Shown here: positions 56,064 to 64,000 of the stretch, piece after piece | Numbering within the stretch: the stretch's first letter is position 1 | Layout: every line of letters starts with the position of its first letter | Source: Chelatococcus albus | GTDB taxonomy: Bacteria > Pseudomonadota > Alphaproteobacteria > Rhizobiales > Beijerinckiaceae | DNA length: 64,000 nucleotides | Direction of reading: 5' to 3' | Assembly (NCBI RefSeq): GCF_030067675.1 | Contig: NZ_JASJEV010000004.1 | Location: 62,001-126,000 of the forward strand | Program-made: the position numbers and the translations under genes | The notes under the pieces: generated by a model | The model's input: the letters and a program-made list of their open reading frames with translations, nothing else | Told to the model about the DNA's origin: nothing | Databases searched by the model: none

Positions 56064-57254
56064 TCACTCGCGCCCGTCGACCCGCGGCGCGAGCAGGATC
56101 GGGACATAGACTGCGAGGAAGAGCAGGAATCCCGCCACCCAGGCGAAGCCGGCGAGGCAGATTGTCTCGCGATACCACGTCCCGGCGAGCGGCGCCGTGA
56201 CGCGCGCCGCCGCGGCCACCATCACAAGCAGATAGGCCGCGACAGTTGCCCGCGACACGGCGAGCGGCCGGCCTGAATGGCCGAGCGAGGCGCGGCTCAT
56301 GACGGCGAGGATCATGGTGCCGAAAGCTCCGACGGTGAGCGCGTGCTGCCAGGCCGCCGCCCATGGCGCGCCGGAGAGGAGCCAGACGGCCTTGAGGCCG
56401 AGCGCCACCGGCACCCAGAGATAGCCGACATGCAGGATCCACAGGATCGGCCGGCCGGCGGCGCTCCAGCCTTTCCACAGTGCGAGCCGCAGGCCGTGCA
56501 CGGCCGCGGCGAAGGCCGCCAGCGCGCCGGTGGCGAGGGCGGCGGGCGCGACCAGCTCGCCGAGCGCCATCGCCACCACCGAGAGGATCGCAAGCCGCTC
56601 GAGGATGGGATGGCTGATCGGCCACAGATCGGCACGGGCCGGCGGCAGCACGTTGCGGGTGAAGGCCGGCACGATGCGCCCGCCGATCACGACAACGAGG
56701 AGGAGGACGACGTCAAGCGCGAGCCCGATCCCCGTCATGCCCACGCCGACGGCCCAACCCAGGCGGTCGAGGTGGACGGCGGCATTGGCGAGCGTGAGCA
56801 CGCCGAGGAGCAGGAGAAAGGCGATGTTGCGCCAAGCGCCGGCGCGTAAGAGCGGCACGGCCAGCACCACGCCGAGCGCCGGAAGGAAGGCGACGTCGAC
56901 GAGCGCCGCGACTTCAGGCGGCACGATGGAGCCGGGCGCGAGGGCAAGCCGTCCGGCGAGCCAGAGCCCGGCGAGGCCGGCGAGCGGCAGCCCTCGCAAG
57001 CGGGCGCAGCCCGTCCAGTTGGGCACGGCGGTCAGCAGGAATCCGGCGATCGCCGCCCCCGCGAAGCCGTAGAGCATCTCGTGCGCGTGCCACAACGAGG
57101 GCGGCAGCGGCAGGTCCGCGCCGCCGACCCAAGCCGCGAGCCAGAGGCCGACAAGGGCGACCGCCGACAGCCCTGCCGCCAGGAAGAAGGGGCGGAAGGC
57201 ATAGTTGAGGAGGACCGCCGTCCGCGACGGCCCGATCACGATGCTCGACGTCAT
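56064..57254 (-). CDS. nnrS: NnrS family protein
   Basis: 396 residues from the ATG at 57254, about 12 membrane helices. NnrS hallmarks: LLNYAFRPFFLAAGLSAV, WHAHEMLYGFAGAAIAGFLLTAVPNWTG, GGRIVPAFTRNVL, and HALTVGAFGTMILAVMSRASLGHSGRPL. Histidines in these helices are thought to bind heme and copper. NnrS relieves nitrosative stress during denitrification. 65 bases after pseudoazurin, likely same transcript. Confidence 0.93.
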   Translation of the reverse strand: MTSSIVIGPSRTAVLLNYAFRPFFLAAGLSAVALVGLWLAAWVGGADLPLPPSLWHAHEMLYGFAGAAIAGFLLTAVPNWTGCARLRGLPLAGLAGLWLAGRLALAPGSIVPPEVAALVDVAFLPALGVVLAVPLLRAGAWRNIAFLLLLGVLTLANAAVHLDRLGWAVGVGMTGIGLALDVVLLLVVVIGGRIVPAFTRNVLPPARADLWPISHPILERLAILSVVAMALGELVAPAALATGALAAFAAAVHGLRLALWKGWSAAGRPILWILHVGYLWVPVALGLKAVWLLSGAPWAAAWQHALTVGAFGTMILAVMSRASLGHSGRPLAVSRATVAAYLLVMVAAAARVTAPLAGTWYRETICLAGFAWVAGFLLFLAVYVPILLAPRVDGRE

Positions 57255-57319
57255 TGCCGACCCTCCGAACGGGCGTCGCCCCGCCGCGGCGCCCCGGCCT
57301 CGCGCCCCACGCGGCGGAC

Positions 57320-57772
57320 CTATTGCGCGGCGGCCTTGACCGTGGCGAGGCGCTCGAACAGCGTCGCAAACACCTGCTTCGCCTTGCCGGGATGCGTGGC
57401 GGCCTTGGCCTGCTCCTCGTTCGTCGGTGTGCCGACGACGACGAGCCCGACCATGCCCATGCTGTAGTGCGGCTTGCAACGGTAGCCGTAGACGCCCTGC
57501 TTGTCGAAGGTGACCACGATCTCCTCGTTGATCTTGCCGGCGAAGGGGGTTGCGCCTTCGGGCAGCATGGTCTCGATCGTTTCGGCGTTGTGGCCCTTGT
57601 CGGTGGCCACGAAGCGCACCGAATCGCCCGGCGCGACGCGCACCAGGGCTGGCTCGAAGACCATCACGCCCTCGGCCCCCTTGTTGAGCATCTTCACCTG
57701 AACCTCGGCCGCCCCGGCCGTGCCGGCCGCCGCGGCCAGGAGGGCGGCGCCCACAAGCGCGATCGTGCGCAT
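57320..57772 (-). CDS. Pseudoazurin
   Basis: 150 residues with a signal peptide (IALVGAALLAAAAGTAGA). Type 1 copper site: His in DKGHNAETI, then Cys, His and Met in YGYRCKPHYSMGMVG. VKMLNKGAEGVMVFEPALVRVAPGDSVRFVATD is a typical pseudoazurin start. Periplasmic electron carrier to nitrite reductase and NosZ. A divergent Fnr/NnrR-type box lies about 90 bases upstream. Confidence 0.95.
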   Translation of the reverse strand: MRTIALVGAALLAAAAGTAGAAEVQVKMLNKGAEGVMVFEPALVRVAPGDSVRFVATDKGHNAETIETMLPEGATPFAGKINEEIVVTFDKQGVYGYRCKPHYSMGMVGLVVVGTPTNEEQAKAATHPGKAKQVFATLFERLATVKAAAQ

Positions 57773-57855
57773 GTTTCCTCATCTCCTCTCGTTACCGGCC
57801 GGAGCCCCGCGAGCCGCCGGCGCACCCTTCCTAGCAGGTCACGGCCGCAAGCTTT

Positions 57856-57869
57856 TTGCGCCTGCTCAA
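57856..57869. promoter_or_regulatory. Fnr/NnrR-type box upstream of pseudoazurin
   Basis: TTGCG-CCTG-CTCAA. Located between pseudoazurin (minus, centre about 90 bases before its start) and the Crp/Fnr regulator gene (plus, about 148 bases before). Close to the TTGCG-N4-CACAA form described for NnrR sites. Confidence 0.7.
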
Positions 57870-58010
57870 ACACTTTCGCGGGCGCGGGCTCTACGAGAGC
57901 TGGCCGCGCCCCGCGGCCATCGGGCGTGGGCGCGTGTGCCCGGGCGAGCCTGCTTGGGGGGACAGGGGCCAGCCGCTAGAATGGAGGGGTCGATGCGAGG
58001 TGAAGGAAGC

Positions 58011-58709
58011 ATGAGCCATATCGACCGCTCGTTGATCGCCGAGCTGCCGTTGTTCGCCGACATGCCCGCGGCGGCGCTCGACGACATCCTGCATGAGGCG
58101 CGGTCGCTGCGTTATCCGAAGGGCAAGGCGGTCTTCCAGCAGAACGAGGAGGCGCACTCGTTCTTCGTGCTCCTGCACGGGCGCCTGCGCGTCACCCAGG
58201 TCACGGCCGACGGCCAGCAGATCGTCGTGCGCTTCGTCGGGCCCGGCGAGATCTTCGGCGTAGCACAGGCCATCGGCCGCAAGGATTATCCGGGCACGGC
58301 GACCGCAGTGACCGACAGCATCGCGCTCGCCTGGCCGGCCTCCGCCTGGCAGCCGATGATCGCCCGCTACCCGCAACTCGCCTCGCGCACCCTGCAGACG
58401 GTGGGAGGGCGCCTGCAGGACGCCCACAGCCGGCTGCGCGAGATCTCGACCGAACAGGTGGAGCGGCGCGTGGCGCGCGCCCTCCTGCGGCTGACGCACC
58501 AGGCCGGGCGCAAGACGCCCGAGGGCGTGCTCGTCGACTTTCCCGTGACGCGCCAGGATATCGCCGAGCTGACCGGTACGACCCTCTACACCGTCAGCCG
58601 CATCCTGAGCGCCTGGGAAAGCAATGGCTGGGTCGAGGGCGGGCGCCAGCGCATCCTGGTGCGCGACCCGCACCGCATCTTCCTGCTCGCCGAAGGCGAC
58701 GGCACCTGA
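58011..58709 (+). CDS. Crp/Fnr family regulator, NnrR-like
   Basis: 232 residues from the ATG at 58011, which has GAAGGA five bases upstream; ATGs at 57981 and 57993 are less well placed. Cyclic-nucleotide-like sensor domain (FQQNEEAHSFFVLLHGRLRVTQVTADGQQIVVRFVGPGEIFG) and winged HTH (VTRQDIAELTGTTLYTVSRILSAWESNGWV). It contains no cysteine, so it cannot be an Fe-S FNR. The recognition helix has TLYTVSR in place of the FNR VETISR. That matches the NO-responsive NnrR/DNR branch, which fits its place among denitrification genes. Confidence 0.88.
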   Translation: MSHIDRSLIAELPLFADMPAAALDDILHEARSLRYPKGKAVFQQNEEAHSFFVLLHGRLRVTQVTADGQQIVVRFVGPGEIFGVAQAIGRKDYPGTATAVTDSIALAWPASAWQPMIARYPQLASRTLQTVGGRLQDAHSRLREISTEQVERRVARALLRLTHQAGRKTPEGVLVDFPVTRQDIAELTGTTLYTVSRILSAWESNGWVEGGRQRILVRDPHRIFLLAEGDGT

Positions 58710-58739
58710 CGATCCGGGTGGGTCGGCGCGCCGCGGCCG

Positions 58740-59009
58740 TCAGCGCCGTGACCGGCCCTCCCCTGCCGCCGAGGCGGCGCCCTTGTCGCCGATCGCCGTC
58801 TCGATATCGGCGAGAAAGACCAAGAGGCGCACATCGTGCTCGGTGCAGGCTTCCGCCACGGTGTGGAAGAGGGCGATGGGGCAGCCGACGCAGCGCAGGC
58901 GATGACGGATGAAGACCGGGATCGTCGCCGGCCAGCGGCGCATCACCTCGTCCACGAGCATGTCGGCCAGGGGCGCGTCGGCCAAGAGCGTGTCGGCGAA
59001 GGGCGGCAT
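58740..59009 (-). CDS. DUF1858 domain protein
   Basis: 89 residues from the ATG at 59009, with GGAG nine bases upstream. DUF1858 pattern: LVDEVMRRWPATIPVFIRHRLRCVGCPIALFHTVAEACTEHDV with the CxxC pair. Such proteins resemble the hybrid-cluster-associated redox disulfide family and are common in denitrification and anaerobic clusters. Likely a small thiol/disulfide or NO-related factor. An Fnr/NnrR-type box lies 76 bases upstream (centre). Confidence 0.85.
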   Translation of the reverse strand: MPPFADTLLADAPLADMLVDEVMRRWPATIPVFIRHRLRCVGCPIALFHTVAEACTEHDVRLLVFLADIETAIGDKGAASAAGEGRSRR

Positions 59010-59078
59010 CGTCGGCGGCTCCGCAAGCTCGAGAGAATACGTAGACGACCATCTTGCAGGTCCGCCCGGCGGCTGTCT

Positions 59079-59092
59079 TTGTCGCCCGCCAA
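59079..59092. promoter_or_regulatory. Fnr/NnrR-type box upstream of the DUF1858 gene
   Basis: TTGTC-GCCC-GCCAA. It lies 70 bases before the DUF1858 start, in the gap between it and the second NnrS-like gene. Confidence 0.6.
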
Positions 59093-59110
59093 CTTGGCAA
59101 CGGCTTCGAC

Positions 59111-60211
59111 CTATCGGCTGCGAAGGCAGAAGACGGCGAGGGCCACGATGCCGAAGGCGGCCGTCCAGACGAGCGCGGCCGCGGCATAGGCGCCCCCCGG
59201 CGCAGGGAAGCCGAGGGCGCGCAGGAGGGCTGCCGCACCCACGAGCGCCGCGACAGCCGCGAAGACGGCGGGAGGGACGTGCGCGCGCTCGCGCTGCGCC
59301 ACGGTGCGCAGCATCATGACGAGCGTCGTCCCGCCGATGCCGCCGATGGTCGCGAGGTGGAAAGCGGCGGCGGGTGGCAGCGGCAGGGGAAGGAGGCTCG
59401 CGAGGCCCGTCGCAAGGCAACCGAGACCGAGCCAGACCTGGCCCGCGACGACGGCGCGCACGTCCGCCGGGCTCGGCCGCAGGCCCGGCCCCCGGGCGGT
59501 AACGCGCAGGAGGAGGAGGACGCCGCCGACGACGAGGAGCCCCGCCGCGAACAGCGCCGGGGCGTCGAGCCCCGTGGCGGCGAAACCGCCGGCGAGGGCC
59601 GCAAGCGTGAGGCGCTCGCGCCGCCCGTCCGGAGCAAGACGCGGGCCGCCGCGTCGCTGCGAGGCACCCGAGACGGCGGCACCGGCGATGCGCCCGCCCA
59701 TCGCCGCGATCAGCATGACGATGAGGCCGAGGCCGAACCATGCGCCGGCCCGCTCGCCGCCCGGCCACAGACCGGCCTCGCCGGCGAGGAAGGCCCCCTC
59801 GCCCACGGGAAGGAACAGCATGAGCGCCGGGAAGACGAGATTGCCGCCGCGTTTCGCCCCGCGCAGGAAGGTCTGCGCTGCGGTACCTGCGATCGCCGCG
59901 GTGCTCGTGAAGGCGAGCGCATCGCGAAGAAGTGCGGGCGCGTTCGGCACCAGGGCGGCCAGGCGCGCTGCGGCCCAGGCCGCGGCAAGGGCGAGGAGGC
60001 CGGCGGAGCCCGTCTTCGTGAGGAGGAAGCCGGCGACGACAGCAAGCCCGTAGCCGAAGACCATCTCGTGCGCATGCCAGAAGGGCCCGTCGGGCGGCGG
60101 CGAGGCGAAGGTCCACAGGAGGATGGAGAGGGCGCCCTGCGCCAAGGCCAGGCTGAAGAAGAGCCGGTGCGGCGCGATGGCGGCCGCCGCGGGCCCGCGC
60201 ATCGCGCTCAC
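59111..60211 (-). CDS. Second NnrS-like membrane protein
   Basis: 366 residues with about 12 hydrophobic spans and the NnrS features PHRLFFSLALAQGALSILLW, FWHAHEMVFGYGLAVVAGFLLTKTG, GGRIAGAAVSGASQRRG, FHLATIGGIGGTTLVMMLRTVAQRERAH. Distinct from the NnrS at 56064 and shorter in the middle. The start overlaps the ubiV stop (ATGA), so it is made with UbiV rather than with pseudoazurin. Confidence 0.85.
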   Translation of the reverse strand: MSAMRGPAAAAIAPHRLFFSLALAQGALSILLWTFASPPPDGPFWHAHEMVFGYGLAVVAGFLLTKTGSAGLLALAAAWAAARLAALVPNAPALLRDALAFTSTAAIAGTAAQTFLRGAKRGGNLVFPALMLFLPVGEGAFLAGEAGLWPGGERAGAWFGLGLIVMLIAAMGGRIAGAAVSGASQRRGGPRLAPDGRRERLTLAALAGGFAATGLDAPALFAAGLLVVGGVLLLLRVTARGPGLRPSPADVRAVVAGQVWLGLGCLATGLASLLPLPLPPAAAFHLATIGGIGGTTLVMMLRTVAQRERAHVPPAVFAAVAALVGAAALLRALGFPAPGGAYAAAALVWTAAFGIVALAVFCLRSR

Positions 60212-61161
60212 CCCGCAGCCGGCGGCGCCGCCCGGCGGCCCATGCCCTGTACGACGAAGGCCGTTGCCTCCTCCATGGCGACGCGCTCGGCGCCCGGACG
60301 CGCGTGCAGGAAGCCGTTGGCGAGGGGGGCGCCGGGATAGAGGCGGGCGAGATCGGCGCTCGCCGGCTCGGCCTCGCGCCTGCCCTCGAGCACGTCGCGG
60401 AAGAGGCGGGCGACCGCCGCCATGTCGCAGCGCTGCGGCGACAGGCGCAGCGCCCGCACGCCTGCGCTCGCGAGATCCACGGCTTCGGCGAGGAGATTCG
60501 TGCAGGCGTGGGCCAGCGTCTGCACCCCGTTCATGGCGAGGAAGGGCTCGCCGTCCAGCGTCTCGACGGGGAGGCCGTCCGGGTCCCTGTCGCAGACGAA
60601 GCGACAGTTGTCCTTGGTGAGCTTATGCAGGCGCGCGTGGTAGCAGCGCGCCGAAATCGCGAGCGGCGCGCGCCCGAAGGCGAAGACCTCGACATCGACG
60701 TCCGGCACGCCCTTGGCGATGGCTGCGATCGAGGAAAGCGGCAGCTCAGGCGGCAGGCAGATGCGGCGGGCCCCGCGGGAGGCAAGGAAGGCGGCCGTCG
60801 CCTCGTTGTAGACGTTGACAAAGGGACCAATCGCGTGCGGGCGCCCGGCGAGGTGGTGCAGGCAGGAGATGTCGTTCGCCTCCACCAGGAAATCCTCACT
60901 CTGGGCGAGCCCGGCCGTCTGTCGCCGCTCGCGCTCCAGGGTGACGAGCTGCAGCGAGCTGAGCAGCACCGTCTTGCCGGCCTGCGCCAGACGCTCGACG
61001 ACGACGGGCAGGTGCTCGGCGAAGAAGGGCAGCCGCTTGGAACAGACGACCTCGCCGACCGCCACCACGTCCACCGGCGCCTCGTCGGCGATGCGGAAAT
61101 AGAAGTCGCGCCAGACCGGCGCCTCCCAGTTGAACAGCACGGGGCCGAGGGTCAGTTGCAT
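60208..61161 (-). CDS. ubiV: UbiV, U32 family protein for O2-independent ubiquinone synthesis
   Basis: 317 residues. UbiV start MQLTLGPVLFNWEAPVWRDFYFRIADEAPVDVVAVGEVVCSKRLPFF. The cysteine set CYHARLHKLTKDNCRFVCDRD together with the N-terminal Cys can ligate the 4Fe-4S cluster. DGEPFLAMNGVQTLAH is also conserved. With UbiU it forms the prephenate-dependent hydroxylase complex that hydroxylates the ubiquinone ring without oxygen. 81-base gap after ubiU. Confidence 0.93.
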   Translation of the reverse strand: MQLTLGPVLFNWEAPVWRDFYFRIADEAPVDVVAVGEVVCSKRLPFFAEHLPVVVERLAQAGKTVLLSSLQLVTLERERRQTAGLAQSEDFLVEANDISCLHHLAGRPHAIGPFVNVYNEATAAFLASRGARRICLPPELPLSSIAAIAKGVPDVDVEVFAFGRAPLAISARCYHARLHKLTKDNCRFVCDRDPDGLPVETLDGEPFLAMNGVQTLAHACTNLLAEAVDLASAGVRALRLSPQRCDMAAVARLFRDVLEGRREAEPASADLARLYPGAPLANGFLHARPGAERVAMEEATAFVVQGMGRRAAPPAAG

Positions 61162-61242
61162 CCGGGGTCTCGCTTCCTCCTGATCGCCGCCGCCGGGCGC
61201 GCTTCGCCCGGCACTCGCCTCACCGCCTCCACCCGGCGCCGC

Positions 61243-62220
61243 CTAGCGCCAGACCTTGCGGTAGGCGCCGGTCGTCGTGCTCTGGCCCTCCGTGAGGGCG
61301 CCGAGCCCCGCGCCCTCGATGGGCCGCCCGGCGGCCAGCGCAGCGAGCGCCTTGCGGAAGGCGCGCACGACGCCCTCGATATAGGCGCGGCCGCGCTGGC
61401 GGCCCTCGATCTTGAGGGCGGTGACGCCCGCCGCCGCGAGGCCAGGCAGCAGGGCCGCGGCGTCGAGACTCACCGGCTCCTCGAAGAGATAGCCCGCCCC
61501 GTCGCGGGTGGCGAAGCGGCCCTTGCACAGGGTGGGATAGGCGGCTGACTCGCCCTTGGCGAAGGCGTTGATGGTGAAATTGCCGAGGCGCGAGACGAGG
61601 CGCCCGCGCGCCTCGCGATAGGCGACATGGCTCGCCGGCGAGCAGACGCCGTGCATGTTGGGCGACTGGCCCGTGGCGTAGGAGGACAGCGAGCAGCGCC
61701 CCTCGGCCATGACGCAGAGCCCGCCGAAGACGAAGACCTCCGTCTCGCAGGGCACCGCCCGTGTGATGGCGGCGACCTCCGGCACAGTGAGCACGCGCGG
61801 CAGCACCACGCGCTTGACGCCGAAGGCTTCGACGTAGAAGCCGATGGCGTCGGGATTGGCAGCCGCCGCCTGCACCGAGACGTGCAGGCGCTGGTGGGGA
61901 TGGTACTCGGCGGCATAGGCGAGGAGCCCGGCGTCGGCGAGGATGAGCGCATCCGCCCCGGCCGCCACGGCGTCGTCCACTGCCCGATGCCAGAGGGCGA
62001 GGGCGCCCGCGCGCGGGAAGGTGTTGATCGCCACGAGCACCCTGGCGCCGCGCTGATGGGCATAGGCGATGCCCGCCGCCATCTCCTCGCGGCTGAAGTT
62101 GAGGCCGGGGAAGTTGCGCGCGTTCGTCTCGTCGCGGAAGCCGCAATAGACGGCGTCCGCGCCGGCATCGACGGCGACCTCGAGCGCGGCCGGCGTACCG
62201 GCGGGGCAGACGAGTTCCAT
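61243..62220 (-). CDS. ubiU: UbiU, U32 family protein for O2-independent ubiquinone synthesis
   Basis: 325 residues from the ATG at 62220, matching the family start MELVCPAGTPAALEVAVDAGADAVYCGFRDETNARNFPGLNF. A GTG at 62229 overlapping the ubiT stop is an alternative. The Fe-S cysteines lie in GGLCVMAEGRCSLSSYATGQSPNMHGVCSPASHV and PTLCKGRF. Heterodimer partner of UbiV. Confidence 0.94.
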   Translation of the reverse strand: MELVCPAGTPAALEVAVDAGADAVYCGFRDETNARNFPGLNFSREEMAAGIAYAHQRGARVLVAINTFPRAGALALWHRAVDDAVAAGADALILADAGLLAYAAEYHPHQRLHVSVQAAAANPDAIGFYVEAFGVKRVVLPRVLTVPEVAAITRAVPCETEVFVFGGLCVMAEGRCSLSSYATGQSPNMHGVCSPASHVAYREARGRLVSRLGNFTINAFAKGESAAYPTLCKGRFATRDGAGYLFEEPVSLDAAALLPGLAAAGVTALKIEGRQRGRAYIEGVVRAFRKALAALAAGRPIEGAGLGALTEGQSTTTGAYRKVWR

Positions 62221-62225
62221 GGCCC

Positions 62226-62765
62226 TCACCCGTCGCGCCGCGCCACGCGGTCGTCCGTGCGCACGGCGCGCAGCGCGCCGCGCAGCACGGGCTCTGCGAA
62301 AGCGCCGAACGGCCCGAGCGCCGCGGCGGCGAGGCGCGCCACGTCGATCTGCGCGTCGTCGAGGGCGTTGCGCAGGGCGAGCACCGCCTCCATGTCGCCC
62401 TCCACCACGATGTCGCGCGAGAAGAACAGGGCGTCGCCGTCATAGGAGCCGTCGAGCTGACCGACGAGGCCGGCGAGCGGCCCGGCAATGCGCGCATCGA
62501 GCCCCGCCGGCAGCTCCCTCACCGCAACGGCGCGCGGACAGGCGGGATCGGGCGCGAGCACGAAGGCCAGGGGCAGATCCGTCGGATCGAGGCCGAAGCG
62601 CTTGCCGGCATGGGGGCCGAGGCGCTCGAAGATGCGCGGGTGGCGGCGCGTGACCGCTGCCATGAAGCCGGCGAGCAGCGGCTGCAGCGGCCCCAGCGGC
62701 AGGGGCCGCACGGCGAGCGAGACGAGGAAGGGCACGGTCGGCACGGCCGCAGCGGAAATCGGCAT
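62226..62765 (-). CDS. ubiT: UbiT, SCP2-domain lipid-binding protein for anaerobic ubiquinone synthesis
   Basis: 179 residues with a near-perfect ribosome-binding site (GGAGGTGAT). SCP2-like beta/alpha domain (FERLGPHAGKRFGLDPTDLPLAFVLAPD, GDALFFSRDIVVEGDMEAVLALRNALDD). The RDIVVEGDMEAVLALRNALDD strand-helix is typical of UbiT. Binds prenylated intermediates and presents them to the anaerobic hydroxylases. First gene of ubiTUV-nnrS-like. Confidence 0.92.
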   Translation of the reverse strand: MPISAAAVPTVPFLVSLAVRPLPLGPLQPLLAGFMAAVTRRHPRIFERLGPHAGKRFGLDPTDLPLAFVLAPDPACPRAVAVRELPAGLDARIAGPLAGLVGQLDGSYDGDALFFSRDIVVEGDMEAVLALRNALDDAQIDVARLAAAALGPFGAFAEPVLRGALRAVRTDDRVARRDG

Positions 62766-62812
62766 GCGATCACCTCCGCCCGTGTGTCTAGCCCGGCCGG
62801 GCGACGCGATTG

Positions 62813-62826
62813 TTGCGCCACGTCAA
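62813..62826. promoter_or_regulatory. Fnr/NnrR-type box between ubiT and ubiD
   Basis: TTGCG-CCAC-GTCAA. Centred 54 bases before the ubiT start (minus) and 60 before the ubiD start (plus), so it could serve both divergent units. Confidence 0.7.
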
Positions 62827-62879
62827 GGACGCGGGCGGAAGGGCGGTGCGATGGTGCCGGCCTCCGGGAGCCGCCCATC

Positions 62880-64000
62880 GTGCACCGCCATCTGCCGCCC
62901 TTTCGCCAGCTTCGCGACTTCCTCGCCCATCTCGACGCCGCAGGTCAGCTCCTGCGCATCCGCGAACCCGTCTCCGTCGTGCACGAGATGACTGAGATCC
63001 ACCGCCGCGTGCTCAAGGCCGGCGGACCGGCCCTCCTCTTCGAGCGGCCGGTGAAGGCGGACGGCACGCCCTGCGACCTGCCGGTGCTCGTCAATCTGTT
63101 CGGAACCGTCGAGCGCGTCGCCTGGGGCTTCGGCGTCGCGCCCGAGGCGCTTCCCGCCCTGGGCGAGGCGCTCGCCGAGCTGCGCGAGCCGCGCCCGCCG
63201 CGGAACCTGAAGGACGCCTGGCACAAGCTGCCGCTCGCCCGCGCCGCCCTCGCCATGCGGCCGAGCGAAGCGCGCGGCGCGCCCGTTCAGGAGGTCGTGC
63301 TCACGGGCGATGCGGTCGACCTCGGCCGGCTGCCCGTCCAGCTTCCCTGGCCGGGGGAGCCCGCGCCGCTCATCACCTGGCCGCTCGTCGTCACGCGCCC
63401 GCCCGGGGGCAGGCCGCTCGACGACGACAACGTCGGCGTCTACCGCATGCAGGTCATGGGGCGCGACCGCGCCATCGTCCGCTGGCTCGCGCACCGGGGC
63501 GGGGCGCGCCACCATCACGCCTGGCGGGCGCTCGGGCGCGACATGCCGGTCGCGGTCGTGATCGGCGCCGACCCGGCGACGATCCTCGCCGCCGTCCTGC
63601 CCCTGCCGGAGACGCTGTCGGAGCTGAAGTTCTCCGGGCTCCTGCGCGGCGAGCGCCCGCGCCTCACGCCCTGCATCACCGTGCCGCTCATGGTGCCGGC
63701 GGAGGCGGAGATCGTCATCGAGGGCCTCGTCTCGGCCGAGGAGACCGCACCCGAGGGGCCCTACGGCGACCACACCGGCTACTACAATGCCGTCGAGCCC
63801 TTTCCGGTGATGCGCGTGAGCGCCGTCACGATGCGGCGCCAGCCGATCTACCTCTCCACCTTCACGGGCCGCCCGCCGGACGAGCCTTCCCGCATCGGCG
63901 AGGCCTTGAACGCCCTCTTCCTGCCACTCGCCCGCCGGCAATTCCCGGAGATCGTCGACCTGTGGCTGCCGCCGGAGGCCTGCTCCTACCGCATCGCGGT
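62880..64000 (+). CDS. UbiD family decarboxylase (3' end outside window)
   Basis: A GTG at 62880, with GGGAG nine bases upstream, opens a frame of 373 codons that runs off the right edge. Starts FRQLRDFLAHLDAAGQLLRIREPVSVVHEMTEIHRRVLKAGGPALLFERP. The prenylated-FMN/metal region includes DDDNVGVYRMQVMGRDRAIVRWLAHRGGARHH, and the E-R-E catalytic area includes EETAPEGPYGDHTGYYN. A 4-hydroxy-3-polyprenylbenzoate decarboxylase role in ubiquinone synthesis fits the ubiTUV neighbour. Other UbiD-like substrates cannot be excluded; UbiX is not in the window. Confidence 0.9.
   Translation, partial: MHRHLPPFRQLRDFLAHLDAAGQLLRIREPVSVVHEMTEIHRRVLKAGGPALLFERPVKADGTPCDLPVLVNLFGTVERVAWGFGVAPEALPALGEALAELREPRPPRNLKDAWHKLPLARAALAMRPSEARGAPVQEVVLTGDAVDLGRLPVQLPWPGEPAPLITWPLVVTRPPGGRPLDDDNVGVYRMQVMGRDRAIVRWLAHRGGARHHHAWRALGRDMPVAVVIGADPATILAAVLPLPETLSELKFSGLLRGERPRLTPCITVPLMVPAEAEIVIEGLVSAEETAPEGPYGDHTGYYNAVEPFPVMRVSAVTMRRQPIYLSTFTGRPPDEPSRIGEALNALFLPLARRQFPEIVDLWLPPEACSYRIA

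Overview
The window is a very GC-rich chromosomal stretch from an alphaproteobacterium, most probably of the order Hyphomicrobiales (Rhizobiales). The evidence is two SAM-II riboswitches (an essentially alphaproteobacterial class), BadF-type amino-sugar kinase/GntR/NagB-II organisation, a nosRZDFYLX operon, NnrS, pseudoazurin, and a YcaO-TfuA pair. The genus cannot be fixed from sequence alone. No rRNA, tRNA, CRISPR array, insertion sequence or prophage was seen. Genes are tightly packed, with many 4-base ATGA/GTGA overlaps.

Layout. 1-2723 (-): sulfate ABC transporter cysW (cut by the left edge), cysT, sbp. 2724-4216: regulatory region with two SAM-II riboswitches, a palindrome, a terminator, a promoter and several very short ORFs. 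4217-6796 (+): methionine importer metNIQ. 6986-10547: MASE1-like adenylate/guanylate cyclase, then an MFS exporter divergent from a TetR regulator with a perfect operator between them. 10563-21234: two divergent amino-sugar operons. The minus-strand arm is murQ, solute-binding protein, two permeases and an ATPase; the plus-strand arm is an N-acetylhexosamine kinase, GntR regulator, NagB-II deaminase, nagA and a Gfo/Idh oxidoreductase. 21311-26688 (-): two VOC-fold proteins, a three-gene ABC importer of the PF04392 binding-protein type, and a Leu/Phe/Val-type dehydrogenase. 27323-29329 (-): chemoreceptor. 29706-34584 (+): glycan operon with PglE-, Wzy/WaaL-, GT4-, PglC- and PglD-like proteins. 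34732-38421: Rrf2 regulator, convergent penicillin-acylase family enzyme, two small proteins.

38629-45571 (+) is the least explained region. A cyclase-domain/AAA/TPR STAND regulator is followed by YcaO, TfuA, an HExxH metallopeptidase and an unknown 176-residue protein. YcaO-TfuA pairs make peptide thioamides in systems where they have been studied. Here no standard RiPP precursor or exporter is visible, so this looks like an undescribed modification/processing cassette.

45684-62765 is an anaerobic respiration island: nosRZDFYLX (nitrous oxide reductase), two uncharacterised divergent small proteins, nnrS, pseudoazurin, a Crp/Fnr-type (NnrR-like) regulator, a DUF1858 protein, a second NnrS-like protein and ubiVUT for O2-independent ubiquinone synthesis. 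A UbiD decarboxylase begins at 62880 and runs off the right edge. Five TTGNN-N4-NNCAA boxes sit upstream of the transcription units in this island. They point to one regulon that couples denitrification to oxygen-independent quinone synthesis.
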